Origin: Dyadobacter sediminis
GTDB taxonomy: Bacteria > Bacteroidota > Bacteroidia > Cytophagales > Spirosomataceae
NCBI RefSeq assembly: GCF_005860765.1
Contig: NZ_VCEI01000030.1
Location: 62,001 to 126,000, forward strand
Direction: 5' to 3'
Length of the DNA: 64,000 nt
Below the pieces are notes generated by a model, which worked only from the letters and a program-made list of their open reading frames with translations, ran no database searches and had not been told where the DNA came from. Each line of letters begins with the position of its first letter. Position 1 is the stretch's first letter. The translations under genes and the position numbers were made by a program. Of the stretch, positions 8,694-16,814 are shown piece by piece.

Positions 8694-9338
8694 ATGAAAA
8701 CAAGTATCATTTTTACGTCAATATTTGTGGCATTAGCATTATGCCATGCTTCTGCTTTTGTAGCGGATGACTTGCATCAATCAATGAGTAAGATGATGCA
8801 GAAAATGAAGTCAATGAAGATGACTGGTGATGTTGATAAGGATTTTGCAAACATGATGATAGAGCATCACCAAGGAGCTATAGATGCTGCTAACGTGGTT
8901 TTAAAATCTGGAAAAGACCCGAAGATTAATGCAATAGCAAAAAAAATAGTTGCGGAGCAGCCTAAAGATCAACAAAATCTGCGTTTGCATATATCCGCCG
9001 AACATAAAACTAACGCAGAAAAGGGGTCGGAACATGCTACCCATGGCAATAATCCTATAAGCGCTCCGCCCTCGAAGGGCAATCAATTTACGAATGAAAT
9101 GAAAAACATTTTGAATCAAATGGATTTAAAAATGAAAAACATGAATATGACTGCCAATGTTGATCATGACTTTGCAAGCATGATGATTGATCATCATAAA
9201 GTTGCAACTGATATGGCCCAAGCTGAAACTAAATACGGAAAAGTTGTCGAAGTAAAGTTATTAGCAAAAAAAATTATGTCAGATTCACAAAAAGAGATCA
9301 GTGAATTACAAAAATGGATGAACGGTCATCACAAGTAA
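8694..9338 (+). CDS. Exported protein with tandem DUF305 domains
   Basis: 214 residues with a signal peptide (about 1-21, LCHASAFVADD). Two DUF305 units carry MMIEHHQGAIDAA and MMIDHHKVATDMA. A low-complexity linker (SEHATHGNNPISAPPSKGN) joins them. It is a paralogue of the lipoprotein gene 7 bp upstream but appears soluble and periplasmic, so the pair may place the same metal-binding module on the membrane and in the periplasm. A hairpin terminator follows at 9382. Confidence 0.82.
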   Translation: MKTSIIFTSIFVALALCHASAFVADDLHQSMSKMMQKMKSMKMTGDVDKDFANMMIEHHQGAIDAANVVLKSGKDPKINAIAKKIVAEQPKDQQNLRLHISAEHKTNAEKGSEHATHGNNPISAPPSKGNQFTNEMKNILNQMDLKMKNMNMTANVDHDFASMMIDHHKVATDMAQAETKYGKVVEVKLLAKKIMSDSQKEISELQKWMNGHHK

Positions 9339-9381
9339 ACTTACTGACTTGATTCAGTGAGCCATATTGAAGTTACTTTTC

Positions 9382-9416
9382 AGCCCTTGTCTTCGAAACG
9401 CAGACAGGGGCTTTAT
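9382..9416 (+). terminator. Rho-independent terminator after the DUF305 pair
   Basis: An 11-bp stem (AGCCCTTGTCT with AGACAGGGGCT, one G-U type pair) around a nine-base loop, followed by TTATT. It sits 44 bp after the second DUF305 stop. Confidence 0.7.
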
Positions 9417-9613
9417 TGTTGTAGGATTTACAGTTGACCCTTAATTTTCTAAAATTTGCAAGCTGGTCTGCTTTTGACGTTGGTATTTTCACTAGAATAC
9501 AATTTTTATAGCTAGAAACTTTTGAAGTTTGCTGGTAGTTGAGTTATTCATTTATACTATTGCTACCACTTAATTTGTATATGCCTTTAATGCTGAAAGC
9601 AAAGACCTAAACC

Positions 9614-10867
9614 ATGATCAATATTATCAATCAATATAAATCTGATCCAGAATCAGTGTATCAAACCTGGTTTATTAATAATGAAGAGCGCTTAAAGGCT
9701 TTCCGTTCCATCCGGCGAGGTGTACAACAGATTGTATTGGACATCAAACAGGGCAAGTTTCCCAACGATTTCCGAGGATCCTCACTTGAATTTGTTTTGA
9801 ACTGTATCACCGAGCAAAAGCAGGTGTTTGAAGGCGCTGCGCATCCTTTTTATTGGAAGCCTAAACTAAGGATACCTGATATTTATGAAAGTCAAGCCAA
9901 TAAAAAAGCATTTGGCCAGTTTCTTGAAAACTGCCTGAATGCAAGTAAAGAAGAACAATTGATTAGAGAGATTATCCGGTTAGACGAATTGAAAATAAAG
10001 GGGTTAGGCCCTTCTGTTGCTAATATTTTGTATTTTCTACATCCTACACTGATACCTCCCTTTAATACTGCTATCCTTAACGGGTTTAATTACTTGTATA
10101 AAGATAAAAAGAAGCTGGGATCGTGGTCTGAATACCTCAAAATCCGCCAGGTTATACTTAACACAAATAAGGAGTACTGTCATGAATTGTCAACAGACTT
10201 AGGAGCATTTTCAGGATTATTATTTGAGATTGGTACCCAGAAAATGATCTTGGGTATGGATGGGTATTTATCCGTCGAAGAACGTCAAAGACTTGAAAAA
10301 CTGATAGAAAAACGGCAATCTCAGCTTCGGGAAGAACGCCAGGATGAGAACTTACATACGGAAATGCAGTACCACCTTCTTAAAATTGGGCAAGCTTTGG
10401 GTTACGATGCTTTCCCGGCTACTAATGATCAATCAAGGAGCTTTGATGGCCATAAATTCTCATTTTTATGTCAGGCTAACTTTCCCACAATAAAATGTGA
10501 TCCAGAAACGCGAAATACTATTAAACTAATTGATGTGCTCTGGTTTGCAAAGGGAACGAGTAAGGTGTTGGCAGCCTTTGAAGTTGAGAAGAGTACATCT
10601 ATATACTCTGGGATTCTGCGTTTAACGGATTTGTCATATAGCATAGCCAATGGTGACGAAACATTCTTTTTAATCGTACCAGACCACCGGGAAAAAGATG
10701 TGTGTCTTCAATTATCACGCCCTTCTGTCAAAAGCAATAACGTTTTGATTAAATACATTTTGTTTTCTGATCTAAGAAAACACTGCGATTCTATTTGTAA
10801 ATTCGGTGACAGTCACCAGATCATGAGCAAAATTGCAAAAAATGCCCCGTTGCATACTGTTGACTAA
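9614..10867 (+). CDS. HhH-like plus PD-(D/E)XK-like nuclease protein, candidate defence or repair gene
   Basis: 417 residues, cytoplasmic, no close family name. An N-terminal helical half contains ELKIKGLGPSVANILYFLHP (about 127-146), which matches the helix-hairpin-helix signature of DNA glycosylase-like proteins (GLGP followed by A-x-x-L-x-F-L-x-P). A charged coiled segment (about 215-250) leads to a C-terminal alpha/beta domain in which LIDVLWF, then AAFEVEKSTSIYSGILR, then ADLS-like and FFLIVPD strands resemble the D...ExE core of PD-(D/E)XK restriction nucleases; the E-x-E form is known in BamHI-type enzymes. No methyltransferase or helicase partner is adjacent. Standalone defence nuclease or repair enzyme is inference. 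Its stop codon lies inside the loop of a terminator. Confidence 0.55.
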   Translation: MINIINQYKSDPESVYQTWFINNEERLKAFRSIRRGVQQIVLDIKQGKFPNDFRGSSLEFVLNCITEQKQVFEGAAHPFYWKPKLRIPDIYESQANKKAFGQFLENCLNASKEEQLIREIIRLDELKIKGLGPSVANILYFLHPTLIPPFNTAILNGFNYLYKDKKKLGSWSEYLKIRQVILNTNKEYCHELSTDLGAFSGLLFEIGTQKMILGMDGYLSVEERQRLEKLIEKRQSQLREERQDENLHTEMQYHLLKIGQALGYDAFPATNDQSRSFDGHKFSFLCQANFPTIKCDPETRNTIKLIDVLWFAKGTSKVLAAFEVEKSTSIYSGILRLTDLSYSIANGDETFFLIVPDHREKDVCLQLSRPSVKSNNVLIKYILFSDLRKHCDSICKFGDSHQIMSKIAKNAPLHTVD

Positions 10868-10885
10868 GTATCTAACGGGGCATTT
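10840..10885. terminator. Bidirectional terminator between convergent genes
   Basis: A perfect 12-bp stem, AAATGCCCCGTT (10840-10851) with AACGGGGCATTT (10874-10885), around a 22-base loop. It serves the nuclease-like gene on the plus strand and the DUF6799 gene on the minus strand. The stop codon at 10865 falls in the loop. Confidence 0.75.
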
Positions 10886-10906
10886 ATATATTATGATAAA
10901 AGGCCT

Positions 10907-11254
10907 TTACCTGGTTCCGGATTTTTTTGGCTTGTGTTTTTTCATGTCCATGTCCATGTCCATCTTGCCCATTTTTCCATCCATATAAATTCCTTCGCCT
11001 TCTTTAATCGGCTTTTTGGTACCATCTTTCATCATTACCGTCCCATCTTTCATAACCATCGTTCCGTTTTTCAACGTCATATCCTCGGTCATAGCAGTCA
11101 TTTCACCGCCTTTCATAACCATCAACTTCCCATCATGCATCATGATACAATCTTTCATGGAACCATGCATCTTGTCCATCTTCTTTTCTTTATCCTGTGC
11201 ATATACACTAAAGGATAAAAGAATTGCTACCGCAAAGGCAAGTAATTTTTTCAT
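10907..11254 (-). CDS. DUF6799-type Met/Lys/Asp-rich exported protein
   Basis: 115 residues with a signal peptide (about 1-19, SVYAQ-DKE). The body is built of short strand repeats of the form DG-x-[LV]-M-[VM]-[MK]-x-G, for example HDGKLMVMKGGEM, LKNGTMVMKDGT and VMMKDGTKK, followed by a Met/Asp tail (MGKMDMDMDMKKH). This repeat pattern is that of the DUF6799 family. The methionines and acidic residues suggest soft-metal binding in the periplasm. A paralogue lies at 33495-33854. Confidence 0.75.
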   Translation of the reverse strand: MKKLLAFAVAILLSFSVYAQDKEKKMDKMHGSMKDCIMMHDGKLMVMKGGEMTAMTEDMTLKNGTMVMKDGTVMMKDGTKKPIKEGEGIYMDGKMGKMDMDMDMKKHKPKKSGTR

Positions 11255-11327
11255 TGTTCTCGGTGGTTAAAATTTATAGTGGGATACTGCTCAATAAGTA
11301 TGCCACAGAAATCTCTACAAGCAAAAT

Positions 11328-12419
11328 TTACAGTACAAGGGGTTTCACCAGGATCTGTCCATCACGTTCGAAAACACAAAGTGAGGTTTTTTTATCAACC
11401 ATCATGGCAAGCTTGGGATATTGGCCATTCCCTATCGAAACGGTCTTCTGCCCATTAGGGCTGCGAAATTGAATAGCCCCATCCTTTTGCCAGGCAATTG
11501 CAGGCCCTTTGCCGGTTTGCAAAATTACTGGGGTACGGCCCGCACCCAGTTTTATTTCCGGCTTCCCGGGCTCGGCTACATAGACTTCCAGTTGGCGCCT
11601 CCAGACTGTGGTAACTTTCCCATTTTCATCAGCTGCCAGGTCGCCGCCATCCATAGGACAGCCATCAATCATAAAGTCCCCTGTTCCAAGTTTCTGGGCT
11701 GTGCTAAAATGCTTGCCATTATCCTTGGAGCTGATCAGGTACATGTTCCGGGCTCCATCGAGCTTATTCCGGAACATAACATGCATACTGCCACTTTGAT
11801 CAAAAGAAACAGTAGGCTTACAGCAGTCACAAATACCTTTTTGCTCTCCCTGATAGATCAATTGATTTTTCTCCCAAGTTAATCCACCATCTCTGGAAAG
11901 CGATCCATATAGATTATTGTTTCCCAGCCGTGAATCCAGCCACACGGTATACACATCGTTACCTTTACCTGCACTTAGGCCAGAGAGTGCTTCTTTGGCA
12001 GTTGAATCCGTATCAGTAACCTTCACAGGGGCAGACCATTGATTATCTGCATTGGTAAGCCGCATCGAAAACAAATCACCATTGTGGTCACCAACTGTAA
12101 CAACTGTATATTCTGCTGTTGTAACAATTTGCGGCCCGCGGCCCATACCCAGGCCCATTTTCGAGAAGTTGCCTAGCAGGTCAGGTTTGGAAAAGGATTT
12201 TCCCCCATCATTTGAGGATACAAAATACAAGTCCTTGTGATCACCATTTTTGACCCCATATACAATCCGGACCGTTCCATTTTCATCAATAGCGATCTCA
12301 GGTTGGCTACCCGTACCTAAATTATATTCAGCATCCGCAGGCCGGGGCAGATCTGCTTGAAAAGCCAGAAAGATGGGAAGGGCAATCAATAGGCCAAGTT
12401 TTGCCAAAAATATGTTCAT
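11328..12419 (-). CDS. Exported BNR/sialidase-like beta-propeller protein
   Basis: About 363 residues from the Met near 12419, which gives a good signal peptide (MNIFLAKLGLLIALPIFLAF); the frame stays open to 12533 but that extension lacks signal-peptide character. Repeated SxDxGxxF/W Asp-box motifs (SSNDGGKSF, SRDGGLTWE, SSKDNGKHF) mark a BNR-type six-bladed propeller. A C-D-C-C motif (GICDCCKP) and a lone CPMDGG are unusual for sialidases and could bind metal, so an enzyme role is doubtful. It is divergent from the HYC_CC_PP gene and probably shares a promoter region with it. Confidence 0.7.
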   Translation of the reverse strand: MNIFLAKLGLLIALPIFLAFQADLPRPADAEYNLGTGSQPEIAIDENGTVRIVYGVKNGDHKDLYFVSSNDGGKSFSKPDLLGNFSKMGLGMGRGPQIVTTAEYTVVTVGDHNGDLFSMRLTNADNQWSAPVKVTDTDSTAKEALSGLSAGKGNDVYTVWLDSRLGNNNLYGSLSRDGGLTWEKNQLIYQGEQKGICDCCKPTVSFDQSGSMHVMFRNKLDGARNMYLISSKDNGKHFSTAQKLGTGDFMIDGCPMDGGDLAADENGKVTTVWRRQLEVYVAEPGKPEIKLGAGRTPVILQTGKGPAIAWQKDGAIQFRSPNGQKTVSIGNGQYPKLAMMVDKKTSLCVFERDGQILVKPLVL

Positions 12420-12624
12420 GGTTGATAATTTGAAAATGGAGCCGTTTTTTACAACATTTGTAATATAAATAGTAAGATGCATTACCTTAATTTTTACTAA
12501 CTTAATATGGTTGTTTGCCGTAACAATGCCCATTGCTCATCAATCCAAAAATTATGTAAGTCTGATCCATAATTGTATAAGTAGGTAAGGTATTTTTTTC
12601 TGATATTTGCGTTTTAAGTCCATC

Positions 12625-13026
12625 ATGAAAAAGCTTACTGTACTTTTCCTGACCTTTCTTTACCTGGGTACTGCAACCGGTGTTACCTTACACCTGCACT
12701 ACTGTATGGGGGAAGTGGTCAACTGGGAAGTTACAAAGGCAGACCAGGGCCACTGTGAAAATTGTGGGATGGATAAAAACAAATCCACAAAAAACGGGTG
12801 TTGTAAAGACGAGTTCAAGAAAGTAAAGACAGACGATTCCCGCAAACTGACAGAAAATACTTTCAGTAATCCACTGCTTTCTGTGGCAGTGTTAAATGAA
12901 GGGGTAACATATGATTTCTCAGCACCCTCTTATCCGAATATTTTAGAGACGAGCAATCAAAGTAATGCTCCTCCCCGAAGTAAACCAGTCCCGGTTTATA
13001 TTCTGCACTGTAGTTACCTGATTTAA
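12625..13026 (+). CDS. HYC_CC_PP family exported protein
   Basis: 133 residues from the Met at 12625 (a TTG at 12607 is the other option). N-terminal signal or anchor helix, then the motifs that name the family: LHYCMGE (HYC), CENCGM and GCCKDEF (CC), and a proline pair near the C-terminus (APPRSKPVPV). These short Bacteroidota proteins are found with copper and metal genes. The cysteine clusters and HYC motif make metal binding likely, though the biochemical role is not established. Next gene on the same strand follows after about 110 bp. Confidence 0.75.
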   Translation: MKKLTVLFLTFLYLGTATGVTLHLHYCMGEVVNWEVTKADQGHCENCGMDKNKSTKNGCCKDEFKKVKTDDSRKLTENTFSNPLLSVAVLNEGVTYDFSAPSYPNILETSNQSNAPPRSKPVPVYILHCSYLI

Positions 13027-13133
13027 AATTTCGTATCCCTTCTATGCCAGGCAAATGTATTTGTCGGGCTATTTGTGCTATACTCCTATCAGCACTGATC
13101 AATCTTTCTTTCAATTATTAAAATACAAAGTCT

Positions 13134-14201
13134 ATGCTACGCATTAGCTATGGCGCATTTCTGCTGCTTGCCATTACTTCATTTTCCGCTTGCCGTAAAC
13201 ATGTCATGGAAGATATGCCCATGGAAAAAAATATCGACTATCCTGCTGCTTATGTGGTTAATGGAGAAGATGCAACGGTTTCTGTGATCCGGTTATCAGA
13301 TCAAACAGTATCAGAGACTTTGGATCTGATGACTGGTTCAGCAGAGATGATTATGTGGCCACATCACATCTACCATCTCCAGAGTTTGGGAGAGCATAGG
13401 TTAACTGTTGCAGTTCCGGGAATGGATTTAAGTGAAGGGCATGCGGGAGCAATGGCCGGAATGAAAGGAAAAGTTCTTGTCTTGGATGCTGTAAAGGGTA
13501 CAGTTTTAAAAGATTTGGAAGTGCCTGTCATGAATCACAACGCAGTTTATTCTCCTGATGGCAAAGAGATATGGACTTCTCAAATGGATATGGCAGGTAA
13601 AGTGCTTGTCTATGATGCAGCTACCTACACCTTGAAAAATACAATCGCTGTGGGTATGGAGCCCGCCGAAGTAACATTTTCCGCAGATGGCTCTAAGGTT
13701 TACGTTGCTAATGGTGGCGATGACAACGTCTCGGTCATAAACCCGGCAACAAAGGCCATCATTAAAACCATTGATGTTGGCGACAATCCAGTTGCCGCCT
13801 GGGTAGGATACGATGGAAAGATGTACGTGGACAATGAAGATGGTAAGTCAGTAAGTGTTATCAATGTTGCCTCTGATAAAGTAGTCCAGACCATCGCACT
13901 TGGATTTATGCCTGGCAGCGTTGCACACAACCCTACCAAAAAAGAGTTGTGGGTAACTGATCCGGAAAACGGTAAAGTACACTATTGGACCTGGGATGAT
14001 GCCATGCAAGACTGGATGCATGGGAATGTCTTCGAAGCGGCAGCGGGCGCACACGCAGTTGGCTTCACAACAGATGGCAGTACTGCCTATGTAACCAATC
14101 AAATGGCGCAAAGTGTATCGGTTATTAATACCTCTAATCACACTAAAATCAAAGACATTCTCGTCGGTAAGAAGCCAAACGGCATCGTACTCAAACAATG
14201 A
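13134..14201 (+). CDS. YVTN-type beta-propeller lipoprotein
   Basis: 355 residues with a lipoprotein signal (FLLLAITSFSAC, Cys about 20). The rest is a propeller of YVTN/YncE repeats: AYVVNGEDATVSVI, VYVANGGDDNVSVINP, MYVDNEDGKSVSVINV and AYVTNQMAQSVSVINT. A Met-rich stretch (MEDMPMEKN) just after the anchor and HAGAMAGMKGK near 103 could bind copper. Envelope-located; the family often binds metal or redox cofactors or acts as a scaffold, but a specific reaction cannot be assigned. It sits in the copper cluster leading to cusA. Confidence 0.8.
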   Translation: MLRISYGAFLLLAITSFSACRKHVMEDMPMEKNIDYPAAYVVNGEDATVSVIRLSDQTVSETLDLMTGSAEMIMWPHHIYHLQSLGEHRLTVAVPGMDLSEGHAGAMAGMKGKVLVLDAVKGTVLKDLEVPVMNHNAVYSPDGKEIWTSQMDMAGKVLVYDAATYTLKNTIAVGMEPAEVTFSADGSKVYVANGGDDNVSVINPATKAIIKTIDVGDNPVAAWVGYDGKMYVDNEDGKSVSVINVASDKVVQTIALGFMPGSVAHNPTKKELWVTDPENGKVHYWTWDDAMQDWMHGNVFEAAAGAHAVGFTTDGSTAYVTNQMAQSVSVINTSNHTKIKDILVGKKPNGIVLKQ

Positions 14202-14238
14202 CTGTAACATTTATTTACCCTTAATATTTACCTGAATC

Positions 14239-14784
14239 ATGAAAACCATTCACGTTAAGAACATATTGCTCTTGATCATATTGATGATCCCTACGGTCCT
14301 ATTCGCACAAGCCAATTATAAACAGCCCTTCAACATTGCCAAAGATGGCATGATCACTGATGCAGCAGGGACTACCATTGGCTCGGTTACGAAGGAAAAT
14401 ATTGTGAAGGACCACAAAGGCCACAAAATAGCATTCGTCGATGGAGAGGGCAGCCTGATTGATGCCCATACCAATAAGAAAATGGGGCGGATGGGTAAAG
14501 ATGGTAAGACCTATTACAATGCAAATGGTGAAATATACCTGACTGTGAAAGACAAAGGTGAAACCTGTGAAATTTACGACGCATCTGGTAAGAAGATCGG
14601 GGATGTCCATTCCAGTTACAAGGGTATGGCCTGCGGGCTGCATTGTTTTGAAAATGGCCTGGATGCCAACATGCAAAAGAAACCTGTCTCGGCAGCTGCC
14701 TATGTATGCCCGATGCACCCGGAGATCACCGGAAAAGAAGGGGATAGCTGCTCAAAATGTCATATGAAACTGGTCAAAAAATAG
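14239..14784 (+). CDS. Beta-flower protein with C-terminal heavy-metal-binding domain (HMBD)
   Basis: 181 residues, signal peptide about 1-24. The middle (about 28-125) is made of repeated strand pairs of the form xDGMITDAAGTTIGSV, typical of the 5-fold beta-flower fold. The C-terminus (about 155-181) carries a heavy-metal-binding domain: YVCPMHPEITG followed by CSKCHMKLVKK, the C-P-M-H-P plus C-x2-C-x-M layout seen in CusB-type adaptors. The linker contains CGLHCFENG. Fusing a small periplasmic fold to HMBD suggests a copper carrier that could dock with the efflux pump encoded just downstream. Related beta-flower genes occur at 32246 and, broken, at 34171. Confidence 0.78.
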   Translation: MKTIHVKNILLLIILMIPTVLFAQANYKQPFNIAKDGMITDAAGTTIGSVTKENIVKDHKGHKIAFVDGEGSLIDAHTNKKMGRMGKDGKTYYNANGEIYLTVKDKGETCEIYDASGKKIGDVHSSYKGMACGLHCFENGLDANMQKKPVSAAAYVCPMHPEITGKEGDSCSKCHMKLVKK

Positions 14785-14814
14785 GTCAAATAATTCACTT
14801 TAACAGATTATCCA

Positions 14815-15480
14815 ATGAAATCAATAAGCAAAGTATTCTTTTTGCTGACATGCATGTTACTGCTGACAGGTTCATCACTATTTGCCCATAACGGGAAAAA
14901 GCACGGTAAAGCTAAGATTGACTCGGCCCAGGCGGTTGCGCCTGCTAGCCAGCACCAGCATGGCGGGCATGATAGTACAGCCATGCAAGCAGCTATGAGC
15001 CCTGATGGCGATCATCAGCATGGTCTTAGTGAGTTCCCCACACTACACCCCCTGGTCGTACACTTTCCAATTGTCCTATTAATCATTGCAGCCCTTCTTC
15101 AATGGGTAGGATTGTTGGTATACAAAAAAGAAATAACCATCGTTGCCTGGGCACTATTACTATTGGGCTTTATCGGTGCTTACGCATCATCGACCTGGTT
15201 TCATGCCCACACATCCCAGCTGGCACCGGCGATTCAAGCCGTTCTTGAAGAGCATGAAAAGTATGCGTCTTACACACAATGGCTGTCAGGGATAGCGCTC
15301 CTGGTACAGTCTGTTAATTTGTTTTTCCTGAAAAGGAATGTTTGGGTCAACGCTTCCATGGCTATCGTCATGAGTGCGGCCGCATTCTTTGTTGCCTATA
15401 CAGGGCATCATGGTGCGGAACTGGTCCATAAGCATGGTGTTGGGGCAAAAGGTTATTTACTGGAACAACATCATCATTAA
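14815..15480 (+). CDS. DUF2231-type membrane protein with His-rich N-terminus
   Basis: 221 residues: signal-like N-terminus, a His/Gly-rich exported segment (HNGKKHGK, SQHQHGGH, GDHQHG), then four membrane helices starting at LHPLVVHFPIVLLIIAAL, the conserved DUF2231 signature. It ends with a cluster of histidines (HHGAELVHKH and QHHH). Probably sits in the inner membrane with metal-binding termini in the periplasm. Lies 42 bp before the RND pump gene, so likely in that operon. Function not established. Confidence 0.78.
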   Translation: MKSISKVFFLLTCMLLLTGSSLFAHNGKKHGKAKIDSAQAVAPASQHQHGGHDSTAMQAAMSPDGDHQHGLSEFPTLHPLVVHFPIVLLIIAALLQWVGLLVYKKEITIVAWALLLLGFIGAYASSTWFHAHTSQLAPAIQAVLEEHEKYASYTQWLSGIALLVQSVNLFFLKRNVWVNASMAIVMSAAAFFVAYTGHHGAELVHKHGVGAKGYLLEQHHH

Positions 15481-15522
15481 TAAATATTAAGACCTGCTAA
15501 GGTTAGGTTACAAAAATTAAGT

Positions 15523-16812
15523 ATGGTACATCGTATTATAGAATGGTCATTACAGAACCGGTTCATTGTACTGGTCTTATCGGCAGCACTGCTCATATGG
15601 GGCGCGTTTGCCATTAAGAAGAATCCTATTGATGCCATTCCGGATTTATCCGAAAACCAGGTGATCGTTTTTACGGAGTGGATGGGGCGCGGGCCCCAGT
15701 TAATTGAAGACCAGATTACCTACCCTTTGGTTACCAATCTTCAGGGGCTACCTAAAATCAAATATGTACGGGGCAGCTCCATGTTTGGGATGAGTTTCAT
15801 TTACGTTATTTTCAATGATGACGTGGACGTATATTGGGGGCGTGAGCGGGTTTTGGAAAGATTAAGTACTGTATCCCAATCACTGCCAACTGGCGTCAGC
15901 CCACAACTTGGCCCTGACGGAACAGGGGTCGGACATATACTTTGGTATACATTGGATGCACCCGAAATGGACTTGGGGGAACAAAGGGCTTTGCAGGACT
16001 GGTATATCAAGTTTGCTTTGCAGAATGTAGAAGGGGTCAGTGAAATCGCCTCTTTTGGTGGTTTTCAAAAACAGTATCAAATTACCGTAGACCCTAATAA
16101 GCTGCTTTACTACCGCTTATCGGTACCAGAAGTGATGAGCGCAATCCGTTTGAATAATAATGAATCAGGCGGAAGAAAATTCGAATTAAGTGACATTGGC
16201 TATATTATCAAGACGTCGGGCTATCTTCAATCCATTGAAGAAATTGAGAATATACCGGTCAAAAACCAGGGCAGTATCCCCATCAGAGTTTCAGATATAG
16301 CTTCCGTGCAAATGACAGGCGAAACCCGACTGGGTATTTTTGATCAGGATGGGGAAGGCGAGCGGGTTGGCGGTATTGTGGTCATGCGCTATGGTGAAAA
16401 TGCGGCTGCTGTTATTGAAAAAGTAAAGGCAAAAATGAGCGAAGCTGCCAAGGGGTTTCCCAAGGGCGTTAAATTCGATATAGTCTATGACCGGGGAGAG
16501 CTGATCCAGGAATCCGTAGATTCTATCAAACACACATTAATTGAAGAAATGATCGTAGTCTCCCTGGTAGTGATCATTTTTCTTTTTCACTGGCGCAGTG
16601 CACTAAGTATTATCATCCAGATTCCCATTACCCTTGCCGCCAGCTTCATTTTACTGAATGCCTTTGGGATCTCATCCAACATCATGTCCTTAACTGGTAT
16701 CGCCCTTGCTATCGGCGTAATCGTTGATAACGGCATTATTATGAGTGAAAATGCCTATAAGCATCTTTCTCAGCGGTATGAAGAGTGGCAGGAACAGCAG
16801 AAAACGACATAA
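15523..16812 (+). CDS. cusA: CusA-like RND efflux pump, N-terminal part
   Basis: 429 residues corresponding to the first 40% of a CusA/CzcA heavy-metal RND permease: first membrane helix, the porter-domain start (NPIDAIPDLSENQVIVFTEW), methionine-containing pore region, and helices TM2-TM4 ending GIALAIGVIVDNGIIMSENA. The frame stops at 16810, in the cytoplasmic loop after TM4, and the remainder of the pump continues in another frame from 16815. Either a one-base frameshift has split the gene, or two half-proteins are made (TAATTATG junction). CusA-type pumps export Cu(I)/Ag(I) from the periplasm through a TolC-like channel. Confidence 0.75.
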   Translation: MVHRIIEWSLQNRFIVLVLSAALLIWGAFAIKKNPIDAIPDLSENQVIVFTEWMGRGPQLIEDQITYPLVTNLQGLPKIKYVRGSSMFGMSFIYVIFNDDVDVYWGRERVLERLSTVSQSLPTGVSPQLGPDGTGVGHILWYTLDAPEMDLGEQRALQDWYIKFALQNVEGVSEIASFGGFQKQYQITVDPNKLLYYRLSVPEVMSAIRLNNNESGGRKFELSDIGYIIKTSGYLQSIEEIENIPVKNQGSIPIRVSDIASVQMTGETRLGIFDQDGEGERVGGIVVMRYGENAAAVIEKVKAKMSEAAKGFPKGVKFDIVYDRGELIQESVDSIKHTLIEEMIVVSLVVIIFLFHWRSALSIIIQIPITLAASFILLNAFGISSNIMSLTGIALAIGVIVDNGIIMSENAYKHLSQRYEEWQEQQKTT

Positions 16813-16814
16813 TT

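Noticed and set aside
11421..11882. A 153-codon plus-strand frame opposite the propeller gene
   Set aside because: Shadow of the BNR-type gene; no signal, domain or plausible start context.
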